64,000 bases of DNA, taken from Acidobacteriota bacterium. GTDB lineage: Bacteria > Pseudomonadota > Alphaproteobacteria > Caulobacterales > Hyphomonadaceae. The stretch is taken from contig JADJRB010000001.1 of assembly GCA_016712445.1 (NCBI GenBank), positions 1,612,001 to 1,676,000 of the forward strand, in the 5' to 3' direction. The notes under the pieces were generated by a model. That model saw only the letters and a program-made list of their open reading frames with translations, searched no databases and was not told where the DNA came from. The position numbers and the translations under genes were made by a program. Below are positions 9,014 through 16,892 of this stretch, in pieces (positions within the stretch are counted from its first letter, which is position 1; every line of letters starts with the position of its first letter).

Positions 9014-11881
9014 TTACTTCTTCCCCTTCTTCGCCATCAGCGGCGCGCGCAGCGCCTCATAGCGGGCAAACAGGAACTCCACCCGCTCGCGCTCGCTCTC
9101 GAAAGGTTTCTTCCGGTAGAGCCGATCCACCGCCAGGTCATTCGCCCGGTGCGCCTTGCGCAGGTCCGGCGGCATGGCATCGGGATCATACAGATCCGCC
9201 AGCGTCGCGCCAGGATGGTTCGCGCGCGCATCAAGGATGTCTTGCCCGGCTTTATTGAGCAGCGCCTTCGCCTTGTCGTCGAGGTCGGGCCAGGGGAAAG
9301 TGTTGTAAACGACGCCTACGGAGTACATGTAGTCTGATTTCATGCGTCCGGTTACCGCCCGCATCCAAGCCATGTGCATGCTGCTTTGCAACGTGCTGAA
9401 ATGAAAAAGCTCTGCGTGCTCTGTCACTTTCAATTTGTTTGATGGAATGATTGGCGGTTTTAACCAGCCGAAAGGAGCATACTGTCGTCGCTCTGAACTA
9501 ACTTCTGGCAAAGCAAGGAATGGCGTGGTCGGAATAACTGTTACGTGAAACTGAGTTGGTGTTTGGGCCAATGCAGCAGACGAAATGCCGGGCTCTTGCT
9601 TGTTGTTCGACGATCTTTGCTTATGCCCAATCTCTCCCAGTCGATAGCGCCGCACCAATGCTACGCGCTCTTTTACCTTTGGGGCGTCACGTAGTTCGGC
9701 TGGTTCAATGTCTTGGAGCGCTAATATCCATCGGGACTTGCCTTGCAAAAATTCTTGCGCACCGACGTATGGCCGAACCATTCGGCTCTTTTGCAACTCT
9801 GATAGATTGAGCGATTCTATTTCTGACTCATTTTCGAGAATCAGATATCCACCGTCGATCGGTTTAGAGCCAATAATGACTTTTGGCGCTTCGCAAATTG
9901 GGGCATTCGTCTCCGCGATAACCACTTGCCTATTCGTCTTGCTTGAAAGTCCGACGAGGTAGGCACTGATCGCAACGTGTTCCGTTTCCCCTGGCTCACC
10001 ATTGACATCTGAATAGGAGAACAGTCGTTTCACTTCTGGTTCGTCCAACTGCTTCGTCAGCCCAAGGACCACCACATGAACATGCGCCTTGCCGCGCGCG
10101 TCCGATCCCCATGCGAAGGTCCGATGCGCAAATGCAATCTCAAGTCCAAAGCGCTCGAAGAGTAGCGGCCAGAGTTGCGCCACCTGTTCGCCCTGCGTGA
10201 TCGAATTGGTGGCGACGAAAGCAATGCCTCTTGGGCGTGGCGCGGCATTCACGAACTCGCCCGCCTTCAGGAACCATGCCGCCACGAAATCCAGTGTGCC
10301 CCCGCTGCCGCCCAGCCGCGCGGTGTCGCGCACTTGTTCGCGTTGTAGCTGTGACTGCATTTTCGCGCCGATAAACGGCGGATTCCCCATCACATAGTCG
10401 CACTTGTCCGGCGCAATAACATCCGCCCACTCAAGTTCCAGCGCATCCCCGTGCACGATATTGGCGGATTTCTTCAGCGGAATGCGGGCGTAGTTCTGGC
10501 CGAAGGTGCGGCTCAATTCATTGTTCATAATGTGGTCCATCATCCACATCGCGGCACTGGCGATTTCCGCCGGAAATTCACCGATCTCAATTCCATGAAA
10601 TTGGTCCACATCCACCTTGGACAGGCTGGCTGCGCTAAATTGGTAGTCGGAGCGCGTCAATCCGGGGCGGTTAAACACGTCAGTATACAGCGCTTTTACC
10701 AACTCAATTTCGAGAAGCCGTAGTTCGCGGTAAGCAATGATCAGGAAATTTCCGCACCCGCACGCGGGATCGAGGAAGTTCAGCGATGCAAGCCGCGACT
10801 GGAAGGCAAGCAATTCTGCGTCCCGTCCGCGCTTGAGATTGTTGATCCGAGCGAACTCCGCCCGCAGCCCGTCCATGAACAGCGGGTTGATCACTTTCAA
10901 AATGTTCTTCTCGGTCGTGTAATGCGCGCCCGCCTTGCGGCGCTCTTCCTTGTTCATCACCGACTGGAACAGGCTGCCGAAAATCGCCGGGCTGATCGGC
11001 GACCAATCAAACCGGCTGGACGCCAGAAGCGCCTCCCGCATTTCGGCATTGAACGCGGGTATCCGGGTTGCGCCCTTGAATAGGTCGCCGTTCACATAGG
11101 GGAAGGCAGCTAGGTCCTCGTCCAGCAGCGCGCCGCGCGCGTCTTCCGGCGTATCCAGCGTCTGGAACAGTTCGGCGAGCTTGGCGCCAAGATCGTGGCC
11201 GTCGTCTGCCGTCCGTTCTTCCAGCCAGTCGAGGAAAAGGTTCCTCGGCTGGAACACGCCTGTATCGTCCGCAAACAGGCAGAACACGATCCGCACAAGG
11301 AACTTCTCAAGGTCGGTGCCCTTGAAGCCGGCCTCTTCCAGCTTGTCATGCAGCTCGCCCACCAGTTCGGCGGCGCGGACGTTGACCGGGTCCTGGTCCT
11401 TGAAGGCAACTTTCTGCACGCCCATGATGAAGCCGAAGCGCTCCACATGATCGGGCAGGTCCTCCAGCTTGAAGCTTACAGAGGTGCGCTCCGAAAGGTC
11501 GTGCAGGTCAAAGGTCTGGAAGTCGCAGGCGAGGAGGTAGCGCGGTCGCTCGTTCTCTTTCAGTGTCAGGAAGTAGTCTTCAGCCTGCACACGCGCTGCT
11601 GACAGGTTTCGTCCTGCACTTTTCTGCTCCACCAGCAGCACCTGCGGCCAGAACAGGTCGATGAAGCCGGTATTGCCGGACAGCTTCTGCACGCGCCGCT
11701 CGTACACGGCGACGGAGCGTCGCTTCACGCCGAAAATCTGGAAGAAGGCATTGTAAAAAGTCTGGGTGCCGCCCTTTTCGTAGGTCTCATCCGCAAACTC
11801 GCGCGCGAAATTTGCCGCCCGCGCCCGAATTTCATTCCAGCTCAGTCGCAAGGTCGCTCGCTCCAGTTTGGCGTCTGACAC
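9014..11881 (-). CDS. Single-chain MmeI-type (type IIL-like) restriction-modification protein
   Basis: 955 residues. The N-terminus has a PD-(D/E)XK nuclease core with D75-X9-E85-X-K87 (IDLFWPQVLLVEQKSAG), the same spacing as in MmeI. A helical connector follows, then a gamma-class N6-adenine methyltransferase: SAM motif DPACGCGNFL (371-380) and catalytic NPPF (500-503). The region after about residue 640 is the target-recognition domain; its DNA (about 9340-10050) is visibly AT-richer than the neighbours, which suits frequent exchange of recognition modules. In MmeI-type enzymes one chain both methylates one strand and cuts at a distance, so no separate endonuclease gene is needed and none is seen. 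Other classification: a phage-defence methyltransferase of similar architecture. Confidence 0.88.
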   Translation of the reverse strand: MSDAKLERATLRLSWNEIRARAANFAREFADETYEKGGTQTFYNAFFQIFGVKRRSVAVYERRVQKLSGNTGFIDLFWPQVLLVEQKSAGRNLSAARVQAEDYFLTLKENERPRYLLACDFQTFDLHDLSERTSVSFKLEDLPDHVERFGFIMGVQKVAFKDQDPVNVRAAELVGELHDKLEEAGFKGTDLEKFLVRIVFCLFADDTGVFQPRNLFLDWLEERTADDGHDLGAKLAELFQTLDTPEDARGALLDEDLAAFPYVNGDLFKGATRIPAFNAEMREALLASSRFDWSPISPAIFGSLFQSVMNKEERRKAGAHYTTEKNILKVINPLFMDGLRAEFARINNLKRGRDAELLAFQSRLASLNFLDPACGCGNFLIIAYRELRLLEIELVKALYTDVFNRPGLTRSDYQFSAASLSKVDVDQFHGIEIGEFPAEIASAAMWMMDHIMNNELSRTFGQNYARIPLKKSANIVHGDALELEWADVIAPDKCDYVMGNPPFIGAKMQSQLQREQVRDTARLGGSGGTLDFVAAWFLKAGEFVNAAPRPRGIAFVATNSITQGEQVAQLWPLLFERFGLEIAFAHRTFAWGSDARGKAHVHVVVLGLTKQLDEPEVKRLFSYSDVNGEPGETEHVAISAYLVGLSSKTNRQVVIAETNAPICEAPKVIIGSKPIDGGYLILENESEIESLNLSELQKSRMVRPYVGAQEFLQGKSRWILALQDIEPAELRDAPKVKERVALVRRYRLGEIGHKQRSSNNKQEPGISSAALAQTPTQFHVTVIPTTPFLALPEVSSERRQYAPFGWLKPPIIPSNKLKVTEHAELFHFSTLQSSMHMAWMRAVTGRMKSDYMYSVGVVYNTFPWPDLDDKAKALLNKAGQDILDARANHPGATLADLYDPDAMPPDLRKAHRANDLAVDRLYRKKPFESERERVEFLFARYEALRAPLMAKKGKK

Positions 11882-12043
11882 CTGCTTGCGCGATCACCCT
11901 TGCGTTGGCAACCGTCCCACTCAAACCTCCAATGCCCCCAGCGACCCACATCACCCCCGGGACGTCGTCGGGCCCGGTTTCCCGGGTCCGCAAATCTACC
12001 TCAGCCTTCATCGCACCAAAATTTCAGACCAGCACTCAAGTGA

Positions 12044-12175
12044 GTGAACAAGCGCACAATTATTCTTGTAACCCGCAGCGCGTTCCCGGACGCGCATACT
12101 GCGGTGGAAGCCGACGCTTACCGTGCCGCCGCCGAGGAGGCAGAAGCCCGCCTGAAGGCCATTTTCAGGCCTTGA
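12044..12175 (+). CDS. Candidate small ORF, 43 aa, GTG start
   Basis: Starting at the GTG at 12044 the frame encodes VNKRTIILVTRSAFPDAHTA and then an acidic/alanine helix EADAYRAAAEEAEARLKAIF ending at a TGA (12173-12175). The composition, with GC-rich third positions in the second half, looks more protein-like than the surrounding sequence. There is no convincing ribosome site and I recognise no family; it could be the degraded end of a larger gene. Confidence 0.28.
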   Translation: MNKRTIILVTRSAFPDAHTAVEADAYRAAAEEAEARLKAIFRP

Positions 12176-12209
12176 GAGGTGCTTCCTTGAATTCCCCCGA
12201 CACGCGAAA

Positions 12210-12375
12210 ACACTCCATCCTCTACACCCGATTTCTGGAGTAGTTGTGGAGTGTGTCAGGGCCGGTTTTCCACAGGCGCGCGGCCCGCATCAGCACCCCC
12301 CTTGATTCCTGCGCGCCGCTCCGTCATAAGCCGCCTCTTGCCGGACTCCGGGGCGACGGCATTGCCCCCAGTCCG
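12210..12375 (+). promoter_or_regulatory. Structured leader of rpmI-rplT with two strong hairpins
   Basis: First hairpin: ACACTCCA (12210-12217) pairs with TGGAGTGT (12247-12254). Second: CGGACT (12342-12347) with AGTCCG (12370-12375), enclosing GGGGC (12350-12354) with GCCCC (12364-12368), ending 53 nt before the rpmI ATG. In E. coli and Bacillus the infC-rpmI-rplT mRNAs carry leaders through which L20 represses translation; whether these hairpins do that here is inference. Confidence 0.45.
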
Positions 12376-12428
12376 TGTATTCCGGGCCGCCAGAACTGGT
12401 GTGAGCTCTACAGTTTGAGGAGAAAAAC

Positions 12429-12629
12429 ATGCCGAAGATGAAGACCAAGAAGGCCGCTGCAAAGCGGTTCAAGATCACCGCGACCGGAAAACTGAAGCAC
12501 GGCGTGGCCGGCAAACGCCACCGCCTGATCAGCCACAACTCGAAATACATCCGTCAGAACCGCGGCACCTCCGTCGGCGCCAAGGCGGACGAGTCCCGCG
12601 TCAAGAAGTACCTGCCGTACGGCCTGTAA
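12429..12629 (+). CDS. rpmI: 50S ribosomal protein L35
   Basis: 66 residues, typical length, with the L35 signature MPKMKTKKAAAKRFKITATG and the C-terminal HRLISHNSKYIRQNRG core. A small, very basic protein of the large subunit that contacts 23S rRNA. The ribosome site TTTGAGGAG lies just before the ATG. First gene of the rpmI-rplT transcript, 44 bp from rplT; infC, which usually precedes it, is about 4.8 kb upstream. Confidence 0.99.
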   Translation: MPKMKTKKAAAKRFKITATGKLKHGVAGKRHRLISHNSKYIRQNRGTSVGAKADESRVKKYLPYGL

Positions 12630-12673
12630 CTTCCAACCCATTGATCTTGAACACGAATTGACAGGAGGCCCCG

Positions 12674-13036
12674 ATGCCCCGTTCACGCGCCAAAGTACCC
12701 GCCCACGCCCGCCACAAGAAGATCCTGAAGCAGGCCAAGGGCTTCCGCGGTCGCCGCAAGAATACCTTCACCAACGCCGCCGCCGCCGTCTGGAAAGCCG
12801 GCGAGTATGCCTATGTCGGCCGCAAGGTGAAGAAACGCCAGTTCCGCTCGCTCTGGATCCAGCGCATCAACGCGGCTGTCCGCATCCATGACGAAGACCT
12901 GACATATTCCAGCTTTATCAATGGCTTGACCAAGGCCGGCATCGAAGTTGACCGCAAGGTCATGGCCGACCTCGCGGTGCGCGAACCGGAAGCGTTCGGC
13001 GCCCTCGTCTCCCAGGCCAAAGCTGCCCTCGCTTAA
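12674..13036 (+). CDS. rplT: 50S ribosomal protein L20
   Basis: 120 residues, typical length. The extended basic N-terminus SRAKVPAHARHKKILKQAKG and the globular C-domain with WIQRINAAVR and YSSFINGLTKAGI identify L20, an early 50S assembly protein and the known translational repressor of its own operon in other bacteria. An ACAGGAGG ribosome site precedes the ATG. A small basic ORF follows 12 bp after the stop, apparently in the same transcript before the terminator at 13234. Confidence 0.99.
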   Translation: MPRSRAKVPAHARHKKILKQAKGFRGRRKNTFTNAAAAVWKAGEYAYVGRKVKKRQFRSLWIQRINAAVRIHDEDLTYSSFINGLTKAGIEVDRKVMADLAVREPEAFGALVSQAKAALA

Positions 13037-13048
13037 GGAACCCGACAC

Positions 13049-13210
13049 ATGAGCAAGTCCCCCAGCAGCGTCCTGCACCCGAGCAAGAAGCCGCGCGTCA
13101 AGCGCCGCAACTCGAAATGGACCGCAAACCTGTCCAAGCGTGCAAATCTCGGCATCTTCGGCAACACGAAGAAGGCCCGCAATGCCCGCAAGAAGGCGGC
13201 CCGCGCCTAG
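13049..13210 (+). CDS. Small basic protein, 53 aa, co-transcribed with rplT
   Basis: ATG at 13049 with AAGGAA ribosome site 8 nt upstream, stop TAG at 13208-13210. Sequence begins MSKSPSSVLHPSKKPRVKRR, continues NSKWTANLSKRANLGIFGNT and ends KKARNARKKAARA. Very rich in Lys/Arg with few acidic residues, like a ribosomal extension or RNA-binding peptide. It starts 12 bp after rplT and is followed at once by an intrinsic terminator, so it is the last gene of the L35-L20 operon. I know no named family for it. Function as a ribosome-associated or rRNA-binding protein is inference from composition and context. Confidence 0.7.
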   Translation: MSKSPSSVLHPSKKPRVKRRNSKWTANLSKRANLGIFGNTKKARNARKKAARA

Positions 13211-13233
13211 TTTTTCTGCCATATGGCAGCCTG

Positions 13234-13267
13234 AAAGCCCGGCCCCGGCGGCCGGGCTTTTCTTTTT
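13234..13267 (+). terminator. Intrinsic terminator of the rpmI-rplT operon
   Basis: A stem AAAGCCCGGCC / GGCCGGGCTTT (13234-13260) with a 5-nt loop followed by TCTTTTT. Just before it, CTGCCATATGGCAG (13216-13229) is a perfect 14-bp palindrome of unknown role. Confidence 0.92.
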
Positions 13268-13325
13268 CGGGTTGCGCGCCGTGCCGCTTCCCCTGATCCT
13301 TTCCGGACGCGCGAAAGGGAAGCGG

Positions 13326-14132
13326 ATGACTGATGACCGGCGATCCTGGCTAGACCGTCTCCTCAAGCGGCCGGACCGGCCCATGCCGCCCCTGCCTGAC
13401 TTTCACGCTGCCGGCACACCCTGCGCGGGCGTCGAAATTCCGGTCCCCTTCGCGATGGTGCCCGGCAGCGCAGCGCTCGATTTCGTCTTCCGGATGCACC
13501 GCACCCATCCGGATGCCCACGCCGTCATCCTCGCGGCGCCGGACAACCTCGTCACTCAATTCGAAGTGTTCGCCGATATGCCGCCCGCCGATCTCTCGCT
13601 GGCCCGCGCCGCCGGGCTGACCGTTGAGAGTTGGCTGGCGGAAAAGGCCGCGATGCAAGCCCGCTTCGAGCAGGCGCACCCCGACCTTGCCGGCGACGTC
13701 CCGGGCCCGGAACGTGGACCCTGGCCGGACGCGGCCGATCCCCAGCGCGGCTTCATGGGCGTGCGCGACATCCTCACCGGCCAGCACCTGCCGGAAGTGG
13801 TTGTGGCGCTCAGTCCGGCGCCCGTGGCACAGTGGTGGGAAACCTCCGCACACCTGCGGTTCGGCGGCTGGAACGATTGTCCGGATCCCGCGGTGCATGT
13901 GCTGCTGCACCGGATTTGGGCCGAAAAATACGGCGCCCGCCTGGTGACGATGGCCTTCGACGTGATCGAGTTGCAGATTACCCGGCCGATCCGCACGCGC
14001 GAGGAAGCGCTGGAAGTCGCGGCGCTCCAGTACGCCTATTGCAGCGACATCGTCGACCAGGGCGAGGGCACGCTCGAAAACCTTGCTGCATCGCTGATTG
14101 ATGCCACGTCCTGGTACTTCTGGTGGGACTGA
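13326..14132 (+). CDS. DUF4253 domain protein
   Basis: 268 residues from the ATG at 13326; the open frame extends back to 13140 but runs through the terminator and the 53-aa gene. The C-terminal half matches the DUF4253 pattern: a W-rich GGWNDCPDP, then HRIWAEKYGARLVTMAFDVIE, REEALEVAALQYAYCSDIVDQG and the terminal SWYFWWD. The function of DUF4253 is unknown; the domain is often met near contact-toxin immunity genes, and the next gene here carries a SUKH domain. No toxin gene is visible nearby. No signal peptide or membrane segment, so probably cytoplasmic. Confidence 0.82.
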   Translation: MTDDRRSWLDRLLKRPDRPMPPLPDFHAAGTPCAGVEIPVPFAMVPGSAALDFVFRMHRTHPDAHAVILAAPDNLVTQFEVFADMPPADLSLARAAGLTVESWLAEKAAMQARFEQAHPDLAGDVPGPERGPWPDAADPQRGFMGVRDILTGQHLPEVVVALSPAPVAQWWETSAHLRFGGWNDCPDPAVHVLLHRIWAEKYGARLVTMAFDVIELQITRPIRTREEALEVAALQYAYCSDIVDQGEGTLENLAASLIDATSWYFWWD

Positions 14133-14182
14133 TCCGGCCAGAAAGCTGATACGCCGGCTGGCACAGGGCGGGCGGCTGAATT

Positions 14183-14214
14183 AAGCCTCCTTGGAACCCT
14201 GTCCCCGGAGGCTT
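14183..14214 (+). promoter_or_regulatory. Hairpin over the ribosome binding site of the SUKH gene
   Basis: AAGCCTCC (14183-14190) pairs perfectly with GGAGGCTT (14207-14214); the GGAGG at 14207-14211 is the Shine-Dalgarno of the ATG at 14219. Closed, the stem would hide the ribosome site, so translation of the next gene may need the hairpin opened. Confidence 0.5.
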
Positions 14215-14218
14215 TGTC

Positions 14219-15262
14219 ATGGCGAACACCGCGCGCGTCTCCCGCCTGCGCATCGTGCTTGGCCTTGGCCTCGTTGTTTTCGCGCTGGCGACCGGCCTGA
14301 TGCAGCGTTCGCCCTGGATCCTGCCTTTCCTTGCTGCCGGTTTCACGGCCGCGTTCCAGTTCGGCCAGCTGCGCACCTGGCGTCACGCGCGCGAGACCGG
14401 AAAGCTTGGCCTCTACTGGTTGCAGCTGCCCGCAGACTTCGGCGTGCAGTTGTTGCTCTGTTCGGCAGTCTACCTGATCGGCTTCGGCCTCAGCGCGCTG
14501 TTCCAAGGGGATGTGAACGTCGCTGCCTTTGCACCCGGCGACGCCATCTGGCCCCTGGCGGCGGGCGCCCTCGGCGCACTGCTGGGCCTCTACATCGACC
14601 GGATCGAAGGCAAGCCATCGAGTTATTTCCCGCTCTGGGCCTCGGAACTCGGTCTCGATCAGGATGAACCCCAGGAGGAAGGCCGCATCATCGTGTCCGG
14701 CGAACCGGTGCGGGTCGAGACGTTCTTTGCCGATGTGCTGGTCGAGGCGGGCTATCCGGGCCGCGAGACGCGTACCGGCACGCCGGTGTGCCTTGGCGAC
14801 GACGACATCACCCGGCTGGAGGCCCGCCTTGGCCGCGCGCTGCCGGACCTGCTCATCGCGCTCTACCACCAGCGCGACGGCGGCCTCGTCAACGGCCTCT
14901 GCACCTTGCGCCCCGGCGTCACCGCGCCGGACCATATCGACGACGTGCTCCTGCCATTCGGCATCGACAGCCAGCTGAACGCCTCGGCGGCCCTCGAGAC
15001 GGCCTGGGACGCGCTGGCGGCTCCGCAGAACATCGACTGGGAGGTCGGCGTCGATGTGCGCGGGCCGGACGACCGGGCGCGCATCGTGCTCGCCCAGTGG
15101 AACCTCGAGCTTCTGTTCCTCGACTATACGCGGCCGGGCCCCCCGCGCGTCGGATATGGCGATTTCGGTCGCTTTGACGTCGACGGAAAGCCGGAACCCA
15201 TTCTGTGGTGGAAGGACTTCGACGCCTTTTTCGCCGCCTTGCGCCATTATGAGCCAGCCTGA
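14219..15262 (+). CDS. Membrane-anchored SMI1/KNR4 (SUKH) domain protein
   Basis: 347 residues. The first ~125 residues contain about four hydrophobic segments (near residues 9-28, 36-50, 75-95 and 103-122). The rest is soluble and reads as a SUKH domain: ITRLEARLGRALPDLLIALY, then QRDGGLVNG and a late WKDFDAFFAALR helix. SUKH proteins are a large superfamily with many immunity proteins against nuclease toxins, and some with cellular roles. Fusion to several membrane segments is unusual and would place the domain at the inner face of the membrane. It follows the DUF4253 gene by 86 bp and has its ribosome site inside a hairpin. Specific role unknown. Confidence 0.65.
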   Translation: MANTARVSRLRIVLGLGLVVFALATGLMQRSPWILPFLAAGFTAAFQFGQLRTWRHARETGKLGLYWLQLPADFGVQLLLCSAVYLIGFGLSALFQGDVNVAAFAPGDAIWPLAAGALGALLGLYIDRIEGKPSSYFPLWASELGLDQDEPQEEGRIIVSGEPVRVETFFADVLVEAGYPGRETRTGTPVCLGDDDITRLEARLGRALPDLLIALYHQRDGGLVNGLCTLRPGVTAPDHIDDVLLPFGIDSQLNASAALETAWDALAAPQNIDWEVGVDVRGPDDRARIVLAQWNLELLFLDYTRPGPPRVGYGDFGRFDVDGKPEPILWWKDFDAFFAALRHYEPA

Positions 15263-15339
15263 CCGGCCTTCCCGCGGGGTTGGCGCCGGGCACGGACATC
15301 GCTAAACACCCGGCTTGGTTTTCTGGAAGGGGCATTTCC

Positions 15340-16416
15340 ATGTCCGACATCACATCCATCGAGCAGGAAGCGCTGGCCGCCATCAAGGGCGCGGCCAGCC
15401 TCGACGCGCTGGACGCCGTGCGCGTGGCCGAGCTTGGAAAGAAGGGCCGGGTCTCCGGCCTGATGGGCACGCTCGGCGCCATGGCGCCCGAAGAGCGCAA
15501 GGAAAAGGGCCCGGCCCTGAACGCCCTGAAGGGGCGTATCGAAGACGCTGTGCGCGCCCGCAAGGGCGTGCTCGAGTCGGCCGCGCTTGAAGCCCAGCTG
15601 GTGCGCGAGAAGGTTGACCTGACGCTGCCCGGCGCGCCCACAGCCGGGGAAGGGGCGCTGCACCCGGTGATGCAGGTGTTCGAGGAAATCGCTGCCATCT
15701 TCGGCGACATGGGTTTCCGCGTAGCCGAAGGCCCGGACATCGAAGACGACTGGCACAACTTCACCGCGCTGAACTTCCCGGAAGGCCACCCGGCCCGCGA
15801 GACGCACGACACGTTTTTCCTGAAGCAGGGGCAGGGCAACCTTCCCAAGGTGCTCCGTACCCATACGAGCCCGGTTCAGGTGCGCACGATGATGACCGAG
15901 AAGCCGCCGATCCGGATCATCGTGCCGGGCCGCGTGTTCCGCAATGACTGGGACGCGACCCACACGCCGATGTTCCACCAGGTCGAAGGTCTGGTCATCG
16001 AGGAAGGCATCCACATGGGCCACCTCAAGGGTTGCCTGGAAGACTTCCTGAAGGCCTTCTTCGAGGTCGACAATGCGACGACGCGCTTCCGCCCGCACTT
16101 CTTTCCGTTCACGGAGCCTTCGGCGGAAGTCGACGTACAATGCCACCGCGCCGGCGGCGTGGTCGAGATCGGCAAAGGCACGGACTGGCTCGAGATTCTC
16201 GGCTGCGGGATGGTGCATCCCAACGTGCTGCGCAATTGCGGGCTCGACCCGGCGGTCCACCAGGGCTTTGCCTTCGGCATGGGCGTCGACCGTCTCGCCA
16301 TGCTGAAATACGGCATGCCGGACCTTCGCCCCTTCTTCGAGGCTGACCCGCAATGGTCGCGCCACTACGGCTTCTCGCCCTGGTTGACGCCGTCCGTCAG
16401 CGGAGGGTTGTCGTGA
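15340..16416 (+). CDS. pheS: Phenylalanyl-tRNA synthetase alpha subunit
   Basis: 358 residues from the ATG at 15340; the open frame reaches back to 15280 but the extension is not family sequence. PheS holds the class II aminoacylation site of the alpha2-beta2 enzyme. Seen: N-terminal coiled coil (about residues 1-90), motif 2 region with PVQVRTM and IIVPGRVFRNDWDATHTPMFHQ (given as GRVFRNDWDATH), and motif 3 GFAFGMGVDRLAML. First gene of pheS-ASCH-pheT; its TGA overlaps the GTG of the ASCH gene, so translation is coupled. Confidence 0.98.
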   Translation: MSDITSIEQEALAAIKGAASLDALDAVRVAELGKKGRVSGLMGTLGAMAPEERKEKGPALNALKGRIEDAVRARKGVLESAALEAQLVREKVDLTLPGAPTAGEGALHPVMQVFEEIAAIFGDMGFRVAEGPDIEDDWHNFTALNFPEGHPARETHDTFFLKQGQGNLPKVLRTHTSPVQVRTMMTEKPPIRIIVPGRVFRNDWDATHTPMFHQVEGLVIEEGIHMGHLKGCLEDFLKAFFEVDNATTRFRPHFFPFTEPSAEVDVQCHRAGGVVEIGKGTDWLEILGCGMVHPNVLRNCGLDPAVHQGFAFGMGVDRLAMLKYGMPDLRPFFEADPQWSRHYGFSPWLTPSVSGGLS

Positions 16417-16892
16417 CGTCGAAATCGGATTGGTCAAGCTTGAAGCAGTTCCGCTTTGGCGACAGCCCCGAACTGGCTGATCGTCTCGCGGCGCTGGTTG
16501 TCGTGGGCGTAAAGACCGCGACCTGCTCGGCGGAGGTTCACGGATTCGAGGCGGAGATCGGCGAGCGTCAAGTTGTGCTCTGCGGGCAAGGACGTCCTGT
16601 GGCTGTCATAGAAACGCTCTCGTTCGACGTTTTGCATTTGGATGCGGTGACGCCTGCGCAGGCCGCTTGCGAAGGCGAGGGCGATCTGAGTTACGCCTAC
16701 TGGTTTGATGCGCACAAAGCTTATTTTCAACGCGAAGGCACCTATGCGCCGGACATGAAAGTGATCTTCGAGAAGTTTCGTCTCGTCGATGTGCTTGATA
16801 GCGGTTTTGCTGCCCGCGCGCCCGAATACCTGAAAGTTGAGCGCGCAAAGGCGCTGGCTGCCGGATACACCGCTCTTGGAGCAGACTCATGA
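16413..16892 (+). CDS. ASCH domain protein between pheS and pheT
   Basis: 159 residues from the GTG at 16413, which overlaps the pheS stop as GTGA and has CGGAGG 6 nt upstream; an ATG at 16353 would lie deep inside pheS. ASCH pattern: SSLKQFRFGDSPELADRLAALVVVGVKTATC (core GVKTATC), GQGRPVAVIET, AACEGEGDLSYAYWFDAH. ASCH folds are related to PUA domains, and characterised members bind RNA or cleave modified cytidines (N4-acetylcytidine amidohydrolase). Both junctions, with pheS and with pheT (ATGA), are 4-bp overlaps, so it is made in step with the synthetase. An RNA- or nucleoside-related role is inference. Confidence 0.85.
   Translation: MTSKSDWSSLKQFRFGDSPELADRLAALVVVGVKTATCSAEVHGFEAEIGERQVVLCGQGRPVAVIETLSFDVLHLDAVTPAQAACEGEGDLSYAYWFDAHKAYFQREGTYAPDMKVIFEKFRLVDVLDSGFAARAPEYLKVERAKALAAGYTALGADS

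Larger units (their letters stand above)
11882..12428. other. 547-bp gap between the restriction gene and rpmI
   Basis: No long gene. It should hold the promoter of the restriction gene (minus) and the promoter and leader of rpmI-rplT (plus). It contains a candidate 43-codon ORF (12044-12175), and two strong inverted repeats in the rpmI leader (12210-12254 and 12342-12375) described separately. Confidence 0.7.

Noticed and set aside
11832..12011. 59-codon minus-strand ORF overlapping the start of the restriction gene
   Set aside because: It overlaps the restriction gene by 50 bp in another frame, lacks a ribosome site, and resembles no controller protein.
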